A DNA stretch of 28,192 bases from NCBI GenBank assembly GCA_003427395.1, contig BFEA01000005.1, positions 6,024,575 to 6,052,766 on the forward strand, read 5' to 3'. Both the position numbers and the translations under genes were made by a program. The notes under the pieces are model-generated. The model saw only the letters and a list, made by a program, of their open reading frames with translations. It was not told where the DNA came from and made no database searches. Below are positions 1 to 10,380 of this stretch, in pieces. Each line of letters starts with the position of its first letter. Position 1 is the first letter of the stretch. Source of the stretch: Chara braunii (lineage: Eukaryota; Streptophyta; Charophyceae; Charales; Characeae).

Positions 1-1
1 C

Positions 2-364
2 AACTCCCCGTGGGGTGCACCCGTCCTCTTTGCTCGCAAAGCGGATGGAACTCTTCGTCTCTGCATCGACTACCGCAGTCTCAACCGCTACACGGTTAAG
101 AACAGCTACCCCATGCCTCGTTCCGATGAACTGTTCGACCGCCTAGCAGGCAACCGCTTCTTTACGAAGATTGTTCTTCGTAGCGGTTACCATCAGATCC
201 GCGTCGCTGCAGCCGACCAGCCGAAGACCGCATTCCGATCGCGCTTCGGCCACTACGAGTTTACGGTGATGCCATTCGGCCTCACCAACGCACCCGCCAC
301 CTTCCAGAGGGCGATGAACGACATCTTCAGGGACATCCTAGAGCGACGATATCCTGGTCTATAG
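2..364 (+). pseudogene. pol: Ty3/gypsy reverse transcriptase, N-terminal part, inactivated
   Basis: Frame 2 is open from the left edge, so the element begins outside the window. It reads typical Ty3/gypsy reverse transcriptase: the WGAP-V-F segment, [11 protein letters not shown], the motif A region [15 protein letters not shown], then [13 protein letters not shown]. Two lesions are visible. In motif A the residue before LRSGYHQ is Val (GTT near 170-172), where the family has the first catalytic Asp. Near 340-346 the frame ends after NDIFRDILE, and the expected motif C continues in another frame, starting directly at the DD pair and lacking the residues just before it. A small deletion with frameshift explains this. 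The enzyme would copy element RNA into DNA in a cytoplasmic particle; this copy cannot. Family call is secure; the lesions are read directly. Confidence 0.93.
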
Positions 365-2717
365 TCATACCCTTGAGGAGCACCTCAGACACCTCCGCAA
401 CGTCCTTGACCGCTTGCACAAACATGACTTCTACGCCAAGCTCAGCAAGTGCCGCTTTGCCCAGCACAAAGTCGACTTCTTAGGACATTACGTGTCTGAC
501 CAGGGTCTCCACATGGACGACGCGAAGATCACTGCTATTGCGGAGTGGCCCGCTCCCACATCCGCCAAGAAGCTTCGCAGCTTCCTAGGCCTGACCAGCT
601 ACTATAGTAACTTCATCCGGGGATACGCTAGGTATTCCTACGTCCTTACCTCCACCCTCCTCCGGAAGAACCCACCCTGGGATTGGACACCCCTCCACGA
701 GGACGCCTTCCGCGCCCTCAAGAAGGCTGTGACATGTGCACCGGTTCTTCACCTACCCGATTTTGATCGCCCTTTTATCCTTACCACCGATGCGTCAGAG
801 TTTCCTGTAGGAGCAGTGCTTTCTCAGGTCTTCCCCTCCTCTCCTGATTCCTCTCATCGTATCCCTCGCTTCCCACCACCTACCCCTACCACTGCTTCCC
901 GACTGACGCCTACTCGTCCAGCTATCGACGAGCCTTCTATTGACTATTCTCCTACCATCGCCGAGGACGGCACTGTCGAGTCTCGCTCAGGTGATTGTCC
1001 GGTAGCCTTCTACTCACGTCAGCTCCTGCCCGCCGAGATAAACTACACTGTTGATGAACGTGAGGTTCTCGCAGTAGTTTATGCCGCTCGGCACTGGCGT
1101 CACTACCTGCATGGGGCACCGTTCACGGTGCGTACGGACAACTCTGTTGTCCAGGCTTTTCTGACAAAACCGAAGCTCACTCCTCGACAGGCTCGCTGGT
1201 GGCGCGACCTATCCGAGTTTAGTTTCACCACTGAGCACATCAAGGGTGAGACTAATCGGGTCGCAGATGCCCTATCCCGGCGCCCTGACCACGACCAGGA
1301 GCAAATCCAGCTCTCTTCCATCTCGGTGACCACCGTCCACCACTCGGCGATCGACGAGTTTCGCACTCAGTACCGCCACTGCCCCGACTATCGCGACATC
1401 CACGCGACCCTTCGGAGTGGCAAGACCGTCCCGAACTACTCTCTCGGGGGCAACGGTCTCGTGTACTGGCACGGTTCACAGGGCACCAGAGAGCCCCGTA
1501 TTTGCGTTCCCTCCACTGGACAGCTACGTGTCCGAGCAGTAGCAGAGTTCCATGACCAGGCAGCCGCCGGTCATATGGGCTTCCACAAGACGTTGGCTCG
1601 TGTGAGTCGCCTATACGTCTGGCCGAAGCGCAAGGACTTTGTGAAGGACTACGTCGCAGAGTGTCCCACCTGTCAGGAGGTGAACAGTGCGAACCACCTG
1701 CCTTATGGTTTGCTCCAGCCTCTTCCTATCCCTGAGGGTCATTGGCAGTCCATCTCAATGGACTTTATCGGTCCTCTTCGACCTCCGACCCCCCGCGGTC
1801 ATGATGCTATCCTGGTCGTCGTCGACCGCTTCACGCCTCTCAGCATCATATCTGACCGTGACCCGCGCTTTACCAGCCGATTCTGGCGACGGCTCCACGA
1901 GGTATACGGCACTCAGCTCCGCTTCTCCTCATCTTACCATCCTCAGACTGATGGTCAGACCGAGATCACGAATAGGACTCTCGGAGATATTCTCCGAAAG
2001 ATTGTTCGTGACGACCAGCAGTGGGACCTCCATCTTGCCCACGCGGAGATAGCCTACAACCACGCCATCTCGCCAGCCACGGGGATGTCGCCTTACTATT
2101 GCGACCTCGGCTATCACCCTCGTGTTCCCGCGGACTTCCTTCGACCGTCACAAATGCACCCCGACACGAACTGTCCCGCACTGGATGATTGGGTTGCACA
2201 CATGACATCGATCATGAAGACCGCACATGAGCACATAGCCGCTTCCCAGACTCGCATGGCAGCACGTGCGAACCGATCGAGGATAGACCACCCATTCAAA
2301 GTCGGTGATGATGTGCTTATCGACGCCCGCCACTTACAGGTCGAAGCGGACACGCTTCGCAAGTTTCGGCGTCGCTTCTTTGGCCCATGCCGCATCCTCC
2401 AGGTCGTCGGTTCTGATACGCCATCTAGCCCGGTCAGCTTCCGTGTGAAGCTGCCCGACTACCTACGCCAGGCTCATGTGCACGATGTCTACCACGTCTC
2501 GTTACTGCATCCTTACCGTAGACTGTCTGAGCGTTTCGCTGGACGACCATACGAGCGCCCTCCACCCATCATGGTGGATGGCCACGAGGAGTTCCTCGTT
2601 TCAAACATCTTTGGTCGCCGAGTCACCGACGACAACCCTCCCCACGTCGAGTATCTCGTACGTTGGAAGGGTTACCCTGATGAGGGGGCTACCTGGGAGC
2701 CCCTCAAGCACTTGTAG
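345..2717 (+). pseudogene. pol: Ty3/gypsy pol: end of RT, RNase H, integrase, chromodomain
   Basis: This frame opens at the DDILVYS motif C core and stays open to a TAG at 2715. Order: RT thumb and connection (to about 700); RNase H with acidic residues in TTDASE (about 789), DERE (1053-1062), RTDN (1137) and ADALSR (1267); integrase zinc-binding HHCC (H 1551, H about 1572, C-P-T-C about 1663-1674); integrase core with Asp 1761 (MDFIGP), Asp 1854 (SDRDP) and Glu 1962, the last two 36 positions apart as in D,D35E; a GPF-like segment (2340-2510); chromodomain from about 2587 (VEYLVRWKGY, WEP). Two oddities: about 55 Pro/Ser/Thr-rich residues sit inside RNase H (820-990), and only 31 positions separate the first two integrase Asp, about half the usual number. 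The chromodomain marks it as a chromovirus-type element. The upstream frameshift makes it non-autonomous. Confidence 0.93.
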
Positions 2718-2927
2718 CACGCTCGCATGTTGGTGCGTGCCTAGGACCATGCTCGTCGTGCTGGGTTCACTGCTCCTCCTCAGCCCACTGACCCTCCTCC
2801 TTCTCCCCCGGCTGAGGAGACCGCTGAAGTCGAGCCTGCTCCATCTGAGGCAGACCTTTAGCAGCAGCCGGATGCTTCTGAGCGTCCACAGCGGACTCGT
2901 CCTCGTCCTGCTCGATACGACGATTGA
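2718..2927 (+). pseudogene. C-terminal tail of pol after in-frame TAG stops
   Basis: The pol frame continues past the TAG at 2715 with coding-like content: an Ala/Arg helix in the position of the last chromodomain helix, then a Pro/Glu-rich stretch, then a basic RPQRTRPRPARYDD segment ending at TGA 2925. Further in-frame TAG codons lie at 2742 and 2859. An intact relative would probably carry this tail. Stops in a frame that otherwise keeps its character suggest point decay after insertion. Reading this as the natural C-terminus is inference. Confidence 0.6.
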
Positions 2928-3659
2928 CTCTGACTTACCTTCTCACGTCCTTGACTTCTCAGTACTCCATCCACTCCAGTTTTGCTACTTCAGCTCGTCG
3001 ACGTTACGGCTCTTCCTCGACGGCATTCCGGACTTCTCATCGTGGACGTCATTGGCAGCTTCATGGACTTCGTCACGATCAGCTCTGCCTACTTCAGACG
3101 TCGCCACTCTCTTACCACTTTACCCTGTACAGTACCCTGCTTGTGTCGCATGATGGTCTCCCTTTAGCCGGGTTCCTCTGAGTTGGGTTCTCCCTTGGTA
3201 TACGCATAGGCATCGGGACCGTAGCGTTGCCCTGGCTTCCCATCTTACGGATCTAGCTCCGACTTCCCCACCTTAGGAGTCATCTGCATGATTCCCTTAC
3301 CCATCACCTTCCTACCCTCTGCCGGCCCTCACGCCCTAGTTAGGCAGCCCCGCATGCTTCATCTAGGTGCGCCCAGTATACCAGGCTCCCTTGTTCCCTT
3401 GCATGGTCGACCCTCCATAGCGGTCACCCCTTAGGCGAGCTTGATGGTCTATCTGTTAGGGTCATTGGTTTTGTTCGCTCCTTGTTCCCTACTCTCATTG
3501 AGCCTGATGACATGTGTCTCCCTGTTATCTATGTGTGGATGCCCTTAGGAGTTTTCAACCCCTAGGTTGCATTCGCCACCCTCAGAGACCATCCCACCCT
3601 TTGGTTTGCGATACACCCCTCCTGTGACATATGGTCGACTTGTTGTTGCTTGTTGCTCT

Positions 3660-3835
3660 CAGACTGAGGCTACTGCCTCTGGCATTTCTAGGATTTAGTT
3701 GTTCTGCTTTTGTTGTTCTTAGGACTTATACACTAGTCAGGTGTTACCAGACTGAGGCTAGTGCCTCCAACATTCTAGGATCTAGTTGTCACTACTTCCT
3801 GCTTTCCTAGGACATGTATGCTAGTTAGTTGCTTT
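3660..3835 (+). repeat. 88-bp direct repeat, two copies
   Basis: CAGACTGAGGCTA starts at 3660 and again at 3748. Both copies continue through the CTAGGATTTAGTTGT / CTAGGATCTAGTTGT segment. Divergence is moderate. It lies in the non-coding tail of the gypsy element. Confidence 0.75.
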
Positions 3836-3870
3836 GCTTTCCTAGGACATGTATGCTAGTTAGTTGCTTC
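3801..3870 (+). repeat. 35-bp tandem duplication
   Basis: GCTTTCCTAGGACATGTATG with its following bases occurs at 3801 and 3836, nearly identical and head to tail. The near identity implies a recent slippage or unequal-exchange event. Confidence 0.85.
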
Positions 3871-3900
3871 TGCTTTTACTTAGGCTGTTAGCTATGACAT

Positions 3901-4582
3901 TGCTGTTTTGTGACATTTTCTAGCCTAGGTTGCATCCCATGGACTCAGCATGGAGCTTGCTCCGCATCCTAGACTACTCGGGTTTTTCTTTTTCTTTGGT
4001 AGAGTTCCGCTTCTTGACGGAAGCGTGTTTGTAATTAGGCGATCCATCACAGGCCGAGGATCGTGTAGCGGACCTCTGGTTGGGTGGCCTGTGAGACCAG
4101 CCCCTTGGCCTTTTCTCACAGGCCTGTGTTCTATCCGGGGGCAGTCCAGTCCAGTCCGGTCCAGGCCGATACCTGTGGGTACCAGCCAGTCCAGTCCAGT
4201 CCCGTCAGTCCGCTGGGGTATACCCCAGCAGTTGTCTGTTTTCAGCCTCATTCTTCACTGACACATTTTGGAGTACGTGCGTTGGAGTCTTGCATGGGGA
4301 GCTACGCTGTGCACCTTGCTCCCTCCTTCTTCCTCCATCTCCATCTCTGTCACTAGCGGAGCACCACACCTGGTGGGTCCGCTACAGCAAGGCACTGAGG
4401 CGCATGGCCCACGTCCGGCTGCCTTGGGCCAGCCCGGTACTCCGGCGATCAGGAAAACACGGCCTACTGCCGGGTCTACCAATTTTTGCCCGAGGGAGGT
4501 GGGTTCCGTGCAACTGGCCGCCACCGTCTAGTCCACTGGCCTGTCCATCCGCCTATCCCCAGGATCGGCCCACCACCTTTAG
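3901..4582. other. Non-coding stretch with CCAGT-type simple repeat and a palindrome
   Basis: No supported gene. It holds an imperfect GTCCAGTCCAGT-type array at about 4143-4205 and, just after it, a perfect 18-bp palindrome at 4212-4229 (GCTGGGGTA followed by its reverse complement). Open frames here are short and overlap on both strands without domain features. Confidence 0.6.
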
Positions 4583-5062
4583 GGCCCCCAACAGCCAGCT
4601 CCCACGCGGACAACCCGTCACAGCGCGGCTTGCCGCAAAAGCCTAGCATGGGCCCTGGCGAACTGGGTCTGGCGCGGCTCTCGAACATTCAAAGAGAACT
4701 TTGAAGACCGAAGTGGAGAAGACTTCCACAAGTGGGCTGCTGCAGCGGCCTTCCCACAGCGCCCCGAATACAGTCCGCTATCTTTTGTGGTCCCAACAGG
4801 CATGCACACACTCCAACCTTCCACACAGATCATGATTGGCGGACGGTACACCCGCGACAGCCCCCGCCACTCAGGCTTGTTCCGCTTCGTGGGCTAACCA
4901 CCCCTCGGCTCGCATGCACGTTGAACTCCCCGGTCCGCGCTTCAAGACGACGGTGCAGATGACTCCTACCAGCATCCCAACCTTACAGGAATCCACCGGT
5001 CAACGAAAAAGAGACGCGCACTCGGCGTCTCGTCTGAGTCAAGAAACACCGGAGTAAATTAA
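4583..5062 (+). pseudogene. Remnant of an unrecognised coding frame
   Basis: Frame 2 is open from just after TAG 4580 to TAA 4895 (about 104 codons), then to TGA 4922, then to TAA 5060. Content looks protein-like: an aromatic and charged stretch (NWVWRGSRTFKENFEDRSGE, then HKW) and a C-terminal end with a basic KKRR cluster followed by a Ser-rich tail. A sharp change to AT-rich sequence with AATAAAAAT-type signals follows immediately, as after a gene end. I do not recognise a family. Alternatives are a retroelement accessory fragment or chance openness of GC-rich DNA. Confidence 0.25.
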
Positions 5063-6076
5063 TAATAACTTAGAAATAAAAATATTTAGAACTTCTATTC
5101 GTCAGAATATAACGACGAGCAAAAAGGGGCCACTAATGCCGCCCTGACTACGCCGCTAGCAAAACCAAGGGGGATAGTCCCGCCGGGCCGTCAGCCCTTC
5201 GGTCCAATCACGCTACTCTGATATGCGCATCATCGCCGCTCGACCTCGATCCCTGAATCCCCCCTGATGAAAGTCCGACGCTGTAATCAATAAGGCTAGA
5301 CCCAAGGCTGGATTTTGCTCTGACGGGCGCCTAAACACGGACACCGCGCGACGCGCCAATCTACCGAAACACTTTAACCCCGCACATCGGCCTATCGACC
5401 GAACTATCTGTCGCCAACCTCTGCGCCCACCGTGCAACTATACCGAATCATGCCGCCGTCGACATCGTTTTCTGTATGCATGCGCTAGTCGCAGGTAAAC
5501 GCACCAATCAAAAAACAAAACCTTTTTAACCCTAGTTTAATAAGAAACAATTAAAAAAATTATGGTCGGCGATCACGCCGACTCGTCAATCATCAATAAT
5601 AAAAAAAAAGATCACGCACGTCTCAAGTCCTGCGCGCCCACACACTCTTCATCCTAGTCAACCACCCGGCCAACATAAGCCACAGGCGCAACCGCGCCCC
5701 ATGCGGAATACTTAAACTTTAAACCAAATCTAATTTTCCGTCACTTGCAAAAACCAGGGCGGATACCCTTGTAAGGGTATTCGCGCCGACAACGTCCATC
5801 TCCACTCCAACCCAGAGTGTCGTCCCTCGAGCATCCCTTTGCGCTCTCCTAGTACACTTTGCCTCCTCAGTCACTCCTAGAGTCCTAGTCTCACTGGATG
5901 CTCCACCTGTATTAGCACGTACACCACCGATCCTTCCGACTTTCCGACTACGTTAAAAGAGTATCTATCATTGCTAAACTAACAAGTGCTCATCACGTCT
6001 CATCATGGCGTTGTCTCCTCAGCGTCTTTCTCTTCTTTTTTTCTATTGACCTTGTTGACCCTTCTCGACTTGACTC
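5063..6076. other. No gene seen; AT-rich blocks and a hairpin
   Basis: Two AT-rich blocks (about 5050-5110 and 5510-5620) flank GC-richer sequence without convincing coding content. A hairpin-forming inverted repeat lies at 5757-5788 (ATACCCTT-GT-AAGGGTAT with flanking GGCG/CGCC), and a smaller one near 5563-5580 (GTCGGCG...CGCCGAC). The minus frame at 5213-5437 has no recognisable domain. Confidence 0.5.
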
Positions 6077-6334
6077 CTATTGGTCCCTTTCTTTGACCCT
6101 CTCAAGGAATTCAAGCCTCCATCTTTTGATAAATTCCCTATCTTCTTTAAAAACACTCTCCAGTTCCTTTGTCCCTTCCTCTATCATGCGCAGCCTGCTC
6201 TCGTTTATACAGATTTTGTATGCTTGAACGCTTTGTGCCAACTCTTTAACTCGCTTTAGCACGGGTTCTATGATCTGTTATTTTACTCTCTTTACCCGTT
6301 CATCTTCCATCCTAGTCACGCATCTTCCCCTACC
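6077..6334 (-). pseudogene. Coiled-coil end of the modular protein remnant
   Basis: On the minus strand, frame 1 encodes a highly charged helical stretch (61 residues after a TAA, extending upstream to about 6335) with regular Leu, Ile and Val spacing among Lys, Glu and Arg, as in an amphipathic or coiled-coil helix. It lies directly downstream of the fourth module but in a different frame, so a frameshift near 6335 is likely if both were one gene. A TAG follows CAA at its end, with more basic residues beyond. No family recognised. Confidence 0.4.
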
Positions 6335-6677
6335 TGCTCCTTTCCGCTCTGATCCTCGCTCTCGCTTTTGCTAATGTTTCGTCATGGAACAGTTCGTCTC
6401 ACATAAACCCTTTACTCCATACCATCACCTCGAATGATATCTTCTTATGAAACGTGACTGCTCCAACCACCTCGGGCCTCTGCTCCTCTACGATCACCCT
6501 CGTTAGACTCTCGCACTCTGCTTCAGTAAGGTTCGCCTCAGTTGTGACCCTAAGTAGGACCGTTACCGCCATCCACTCACTCACTAGCTGTCTGTGCACA
6601 GTCATGTCCGGTGATATGCGCCCGGGCGTCCCCTTCCATTAATTAGGCGTCCCTCTCCTCAAACAAGCTCCGTACTC
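6335..6677 (-). pseudogene. Module 4 of the unrecognised modular protein (partial)
   Basis: Minus-strand frame with one internal TGA (6399-6401). The segment PEVVGAVTFHKKISFEVMVW followed by SKGF, then after the stop DELFHDETLAKARARI, lines up by eye with module 2 (KMIGHIYYKHSIRVTVYFEG, then LVHDHWLYEGEARAIL): a Gly, two aromatic or His positions plus Lys, a hydrophobic alternating strand, then an acidic residue, Leu, and an Ala/Arg-rich helix. An upstream VTVLLRV strand matches VWIWTYV of module 2. After the helix the similarity stops and a coiled coil follows. The similarity is an eye-level claim; function unknown. Confidence 0.45.
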
Positions 6678-7595
6678 CTATTTTCGGGAACTATCAGATT
6701 CTCCTTCAAACAGACGACCGAGAGAGTCTAGCCCCGTATACGTGGCTTCTATCTGCCTCTTGCAGTATTCCACGAAGTTGCTAGGCGTGATGGAGTCGTA
6801 CCAGCAAGTGGCGTTGATGATATCTCCCACGACGTCCTCCTCAAATGACCCCCATCACACACATTGGGAAAAGTAGGCGTCTCGAAACTCAATCTCAAGT
6901 CCTCTCCCGAGAGCTCTGAAGGTCCACTCAGCGACGCTCGATAAATGGCCTACCCCTCCGTAAACTCTACCTATCACAAAGTCAGCTAAGACCCACCTCC
7001 TGTTTCCTATTGGATAAAGTCTCTTGGAGGGAGGTCCTATCACAACCATCGACGTCGATCGTCCACTCACCTCTCGAGTTCGCCTATGGTCCAATACAAC
7101 TCGCGCTAAGGACTCTAACTGCCATAATCTCCTGCTAATACCGACTAAGGTCAGCCCAATATCCCGATCAAGTATATCCAACAAGATGAGGTTACCTATA
7201 AGCTCCATCTGGCGAAGCCCCTCCGCGTCTCGACTCTCCACGTACGTAATCCAGAGGTAAACTTTAGGAGCTATCCAAATTCCGTTATGCTTTATCGGTA
7301 TCGTGCTCTCGTGCTCTAGGCGTGTAGGTATCGGTACATCGTACCCTAGGGCGGACTCCATAGGCCCTCGTAGCGGCTTGGCCTTATATGCCCTAGACTC
7401 TTTGATCAAAAGGTAGGCCCACCACACACTAGACTCATCCTTCATCTCTGGTCCATAGGCTTGTCGGGCCCGAAAGCATACACCAACCCTAGGCCAATGC
7501 CCCTCGCCTGCGTTTGTCATACCGTCATCCGCATCGGTCTTTGGCTCCTGTCCCAAGAGGACGTGCTCCTGTCTCTCAACCCAACGAAGATGGCC
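6678..7595 (-). pseudogene. Module 3 of the unrecognised modular protein
   Basis: One minus-strand frame runs from the TAG at 7596-7598 to the TAG at 6678-6680, interrupted only by a TGA at 6855. This is about 300 codons in the same frame as module 2, so the two were probably one polypeptide. Key segments in order: a Trp-rich start; KVYLWITYVES (about 7228-7272); a hydrophobic helix RRLWQLESLARVVL; then WVLADFVIGRVYGGVGH and an aromatic C-terminal part with FVEYCKRQ. The order of strand, helix and a second hydrophobic segment with [FWY][AG]G matches modules 1 and 2. No signal peptide and no catalytic motif recognised. Confidence 0.5.
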
Positions 7596-8549
7596 CTAAC
7601 CGTCCTCGTCTAGCTTGACTCCGTCTACATAGTCCTCATCGTCGCCATATCGACCCACATCACGATCATCAAGGTCTATGTCACCCCGGCCCTGGTCCAA
7701 ATCTCCCCACTGCTCAACGTCCTCGGGAGCTTCCCACTCCCTATCCTTGGCATACCAGCCCAAGTCCTCTCTATGAGGATAAATTCGGCGGTAGTGCTCC
7801 TCGATTTCCCAGACAGGAATGAGAGGCACAGGACCCCTAAGGCGAGTTTCACTCAGGAGCTGGCCTACACCTCCGAGATAGTCAGGTGGCCTCTGAAACT
7901 CTCCCTCTAAGGCCAGCGAAAACTCTGGGGTCTGATCCGGCTGGGTCGACCTGCAGGACCAAGACGGCGCTAACGCTCAGATCAATTTTATCAGTTGGAG
8001 TCCTCTCTCTCCCGTGAGAGGTCCCGCAACGAACTGTCTGTAAGCTATCCATTGACGGTCCACTGGCCCTCGAACCAGGTCATCCAACTCGAGCGAAGCG
8101 AAGTATGTCTCGACAACGTGGCCTAAGGCCCAGAGCTCCTCGACTACAAAAGCCAGAATCGTCACACGCGGCGGACTGCTAAGGAACAGAATGGCACCAC
8201 CAATCTGGAAACGCGTCTGTACTGACCTGACAGTGCCCTCCGATCTCGAGATCTCCTCACTCACAGCCTCGGCCTGGCCCAACAGGATGGCTCTAGCCTC
8301 GCCCTCGTAAAGCCAGTGATCGTGCACCAACCCCTCAAAGTAAACCGTAACCCTGATCGAGTGTTTGTAATAGATATGCCCGATCATTTTTACACTCGTC
8401 GTCCTGCGCACACACCATCTTTGGCTGTCTCTCTCGAAAGTTTCTCTCACATACGTCCATATCCAAACTCCAGGAGCTAGCAATATCGATCTCCACCTGC
8501 CCTTAAGTCCCGGGCAATCCACACTCTTGGCAGGTAGGTCGAACTCCAC
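7596..8549 (-). pseudogene. Module 2 of the unrecognised modular protein, with acidic tail
   Basis: Minus strand, same frame as module 3, with a stop near 7977. It contains PGVWIWTYV (about 8455), IRVTVYFEGL (8333-8360), HDHWLYEGEARAILLGQAEA, then VTILAFVVEELWALGHVVET, and ends in a strongly acidic tail starting EIEEHYRR (about 7790) and rich in Asp down to 7600. The corresponding tail of module 1 starts ELERYYKD. The repeated strand, helix and acidic-tail plan is the main reason to treat these as duplicated modules of one protein. No known domain is recognised, and the gene is dead. Confidence 0.5.
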
Positions 8550-8699
8550 TCTGTAAAGTTGCTACAGTCTCAAATGGTCTAAGCCATCGTAGGTCCTCGA
8601 CCGGGAGCTCGAGTCTCTCGGTTGGCTCCACCATCCAAGTGGTGTCTCACCTTACCTACCACCATTACCACCCCGCGTCTAACCGTTCTCCCTACGCCT
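8550..8699 (-). other. Linker between modules 1 and 2, decayed
   Basis: All frames on the minus strand carry stops here. Coding-like sequence exists on both sides in related modules, so this is probably a decayed linker rather than an intergenic spacer. Confidence 0.35.
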
Positions 8700-9595
8700 C
8701 GGTAAAAACTTTGCGACTCCCTCGGAGATCGATCCCTATCCACGACCATATGAACGACGTCCGCTAACTCCTAGTCCCCTTCGTCCTCATGAAAAAGCCC
8801 CATTAAGTCCAAATCAGGCTCTATAAGGATCCATCGCCCATCGTCGTCCTACTCCCACCGGTCCAAATCGTCCTCTATCCACTCCTTATGTGACTCCTCT
8901 TGCTCAGGCTCGAGGTCCTTGTAATACCTCTCCAACTCCGCAATCCCCACGAGCCTTGAGTCCGGCCAATATGAATCGTCGTCAAACAGGGTAGCGAGGC
9001 TAACGACCCCTCCCAAGAAGTTGATCCTCTATAGAGAGCTCTCTCGAAGACGTCGTAGGGAAACGTTCCTACCGTGTACGAGGGAAGCATCGAGTATGAC
9101 CATACAAACTTCACAAGTCCTACAGGGTCTGTGGAATACCAGAATCCACTTGAGACTAAGGCGGAATAAATTAGCCTCTCCTCGTGATCACTCCTGGCAA
9201 GCCTAGCCAGCTGGCCTGCCACCAGATAGCCCTCTACTATGCCGTCGAGCCCTCCGAAGAGCTGGTTCACTGCAAACAAGGTTACGATCATCTGCAAGTG
9301 CGAGTCCCCTTGAGAAAACGGAAAGTACCCGCCGTACACAAACGTCCCGTCACAGGGTCCGGTCGAATCCCCTCAAAGAGGGTGCGGTGCTCGATGAAAC
9401 TTCGCTCCTCATCCCTGGCTGTAGCCTCTACCTCAGTCTCCAGAATCGCCTCAGCTCTCCGTAATAGATACGAATCTCCCTGAGTCATGTATCCCAGGAC
9501 GACAATACACTCCTCCTCTTTGCTAATATAGACGTAAGCCCAGACCTCTATCCTCGCAGTATCCGATGTCGGGACCTGTGGGTCCCGATACAAGT
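8700..9595 (-). pseudogene. Module 1, C-terminal part, frameshifted
   Basis: The minus-strand frame from about 9593 reads TARIEVWAYVYIS (about 9520-9558), then LLRRAEAILETEVEA. Near 9290-9340 the continuation moves to another frame (LQMIVTLFAVNQLFGGLDGI, then VEGYL), and near 9000 it shifts again into a frame giving ELERYYKD and an acidic stretch with two in-frame TAGs. These blocks match module 2 in order. The N-terminal part of this module lies beyond the 1.65 kb insertion, at 11264-11590. Confidence 0.45.
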
Positions 9596-9604
9596 TTTGA
9601 CCCT
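9596..9604. repeat. 9-bp direct repeat, left flank of insertion
   Basis: TTTGACCCT here is repeated exactly at 11257-11265. The two copies bracket sequence absent from the other modules, so they are read as a target-site duplication. Confidence 0.5.
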
Positions 9605-10256
9605 TGAGAGATGGTATATGGCAAAAATATGCACAACAGAGAAATCAGGAGGCAAGAGAAATAGGAAGGATGGAGGGCTAAGGCATGAGTGTCGGCGCCT
9701 AGGGGCCTAGAGAATGCCCCGGGCTGCCAGAACCATTGAACCAATAATAAATTAGTAGAATAGCAAGCAACAAAGGGTCACGAGAGAATAGTAAAGGTGG
9801 TCCCCCTTCCCAAAAAGAAGAAGGACCGCCGGGAAAATTAATGCCCTAGGCTGCGCGCCACAAAAAGAAAGGAGTCAAGAAAGTTAAGAAAATAGTGTTG
9901 GGGCACGGACACATGAGAACATAGCATGAGGCCGAGAAGGCCATTAGAGTGCGACATGAGAAGGGTCAAAGGGCCATGAGCCAAGTAAAAGGTCGTGGCG
10001 GACCACAAGAGAAAATCGGAACCATGAGAAAAAGAGCCTTGACGGCCACGAGACACTAGAAAAGAAGGACACGAAGGACACCCTCAACAACTAACGGGAA
10101 CCGCAGGACTGGAGGCCACGACCGAAAAGACCAATGGCGGGTGGGACATGGAAAGAGACTAGAAAGGGGTCAGCCATAGGCTGGGAAACACCAAGAGAGA
10201 CCGGGACACCATAAGGAAAGGTGTCGGGGACCATATGAGAAAAATAATGGTATTTT

Positions 10257-10380
10257 GGGACAAGTACCGGTAGGGCCACCGGCGGGGCAAGTGCCGACAG
10301 GATCACCTGCGGGACAAGTGTCTGTGGGATCACCAGCAAGATAAGTGTCGGGGACTAGCGCGGGACAAGTGGCGGGGATT
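10257..10380 (-). repeat. 27-bp degenerate tandem repeat, about four units
   Basis: On the minus strand, units of the form CACTTGTCCCGC-GGTGATCC recur about every 27 bases. One frame of this reads a nine-residue Thr-Cys-Pro-Ala-Gly-Asp-Pro repeat, but that frame has no other support as a gene. Confidence 0.65.

Larger units (their letters stand above)
2928..3900 (+). other. Non-coding tail of the Ty3/gypsy element, possible 3' LTR
   Basis: No reading frame here carries a recognisable domain. The stretch is T- and C-rich on the + strand and follows the pol tail directly, so it is most simply 3' untranslated region and perhaps part of a 3' LTR. I could not fix an LTR start, a polypurine tract or a second LTR, because the 5' end lies outside the window. 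Internal repeats are listed separately. Confidence 0.4.

Noticed and set aside
2476-3153. 225-codon plus frame
   Set aside because: It overlaps the integrase C-terminus and chromodomain in another frame and becomes Leu/Ser-rich by composition only.
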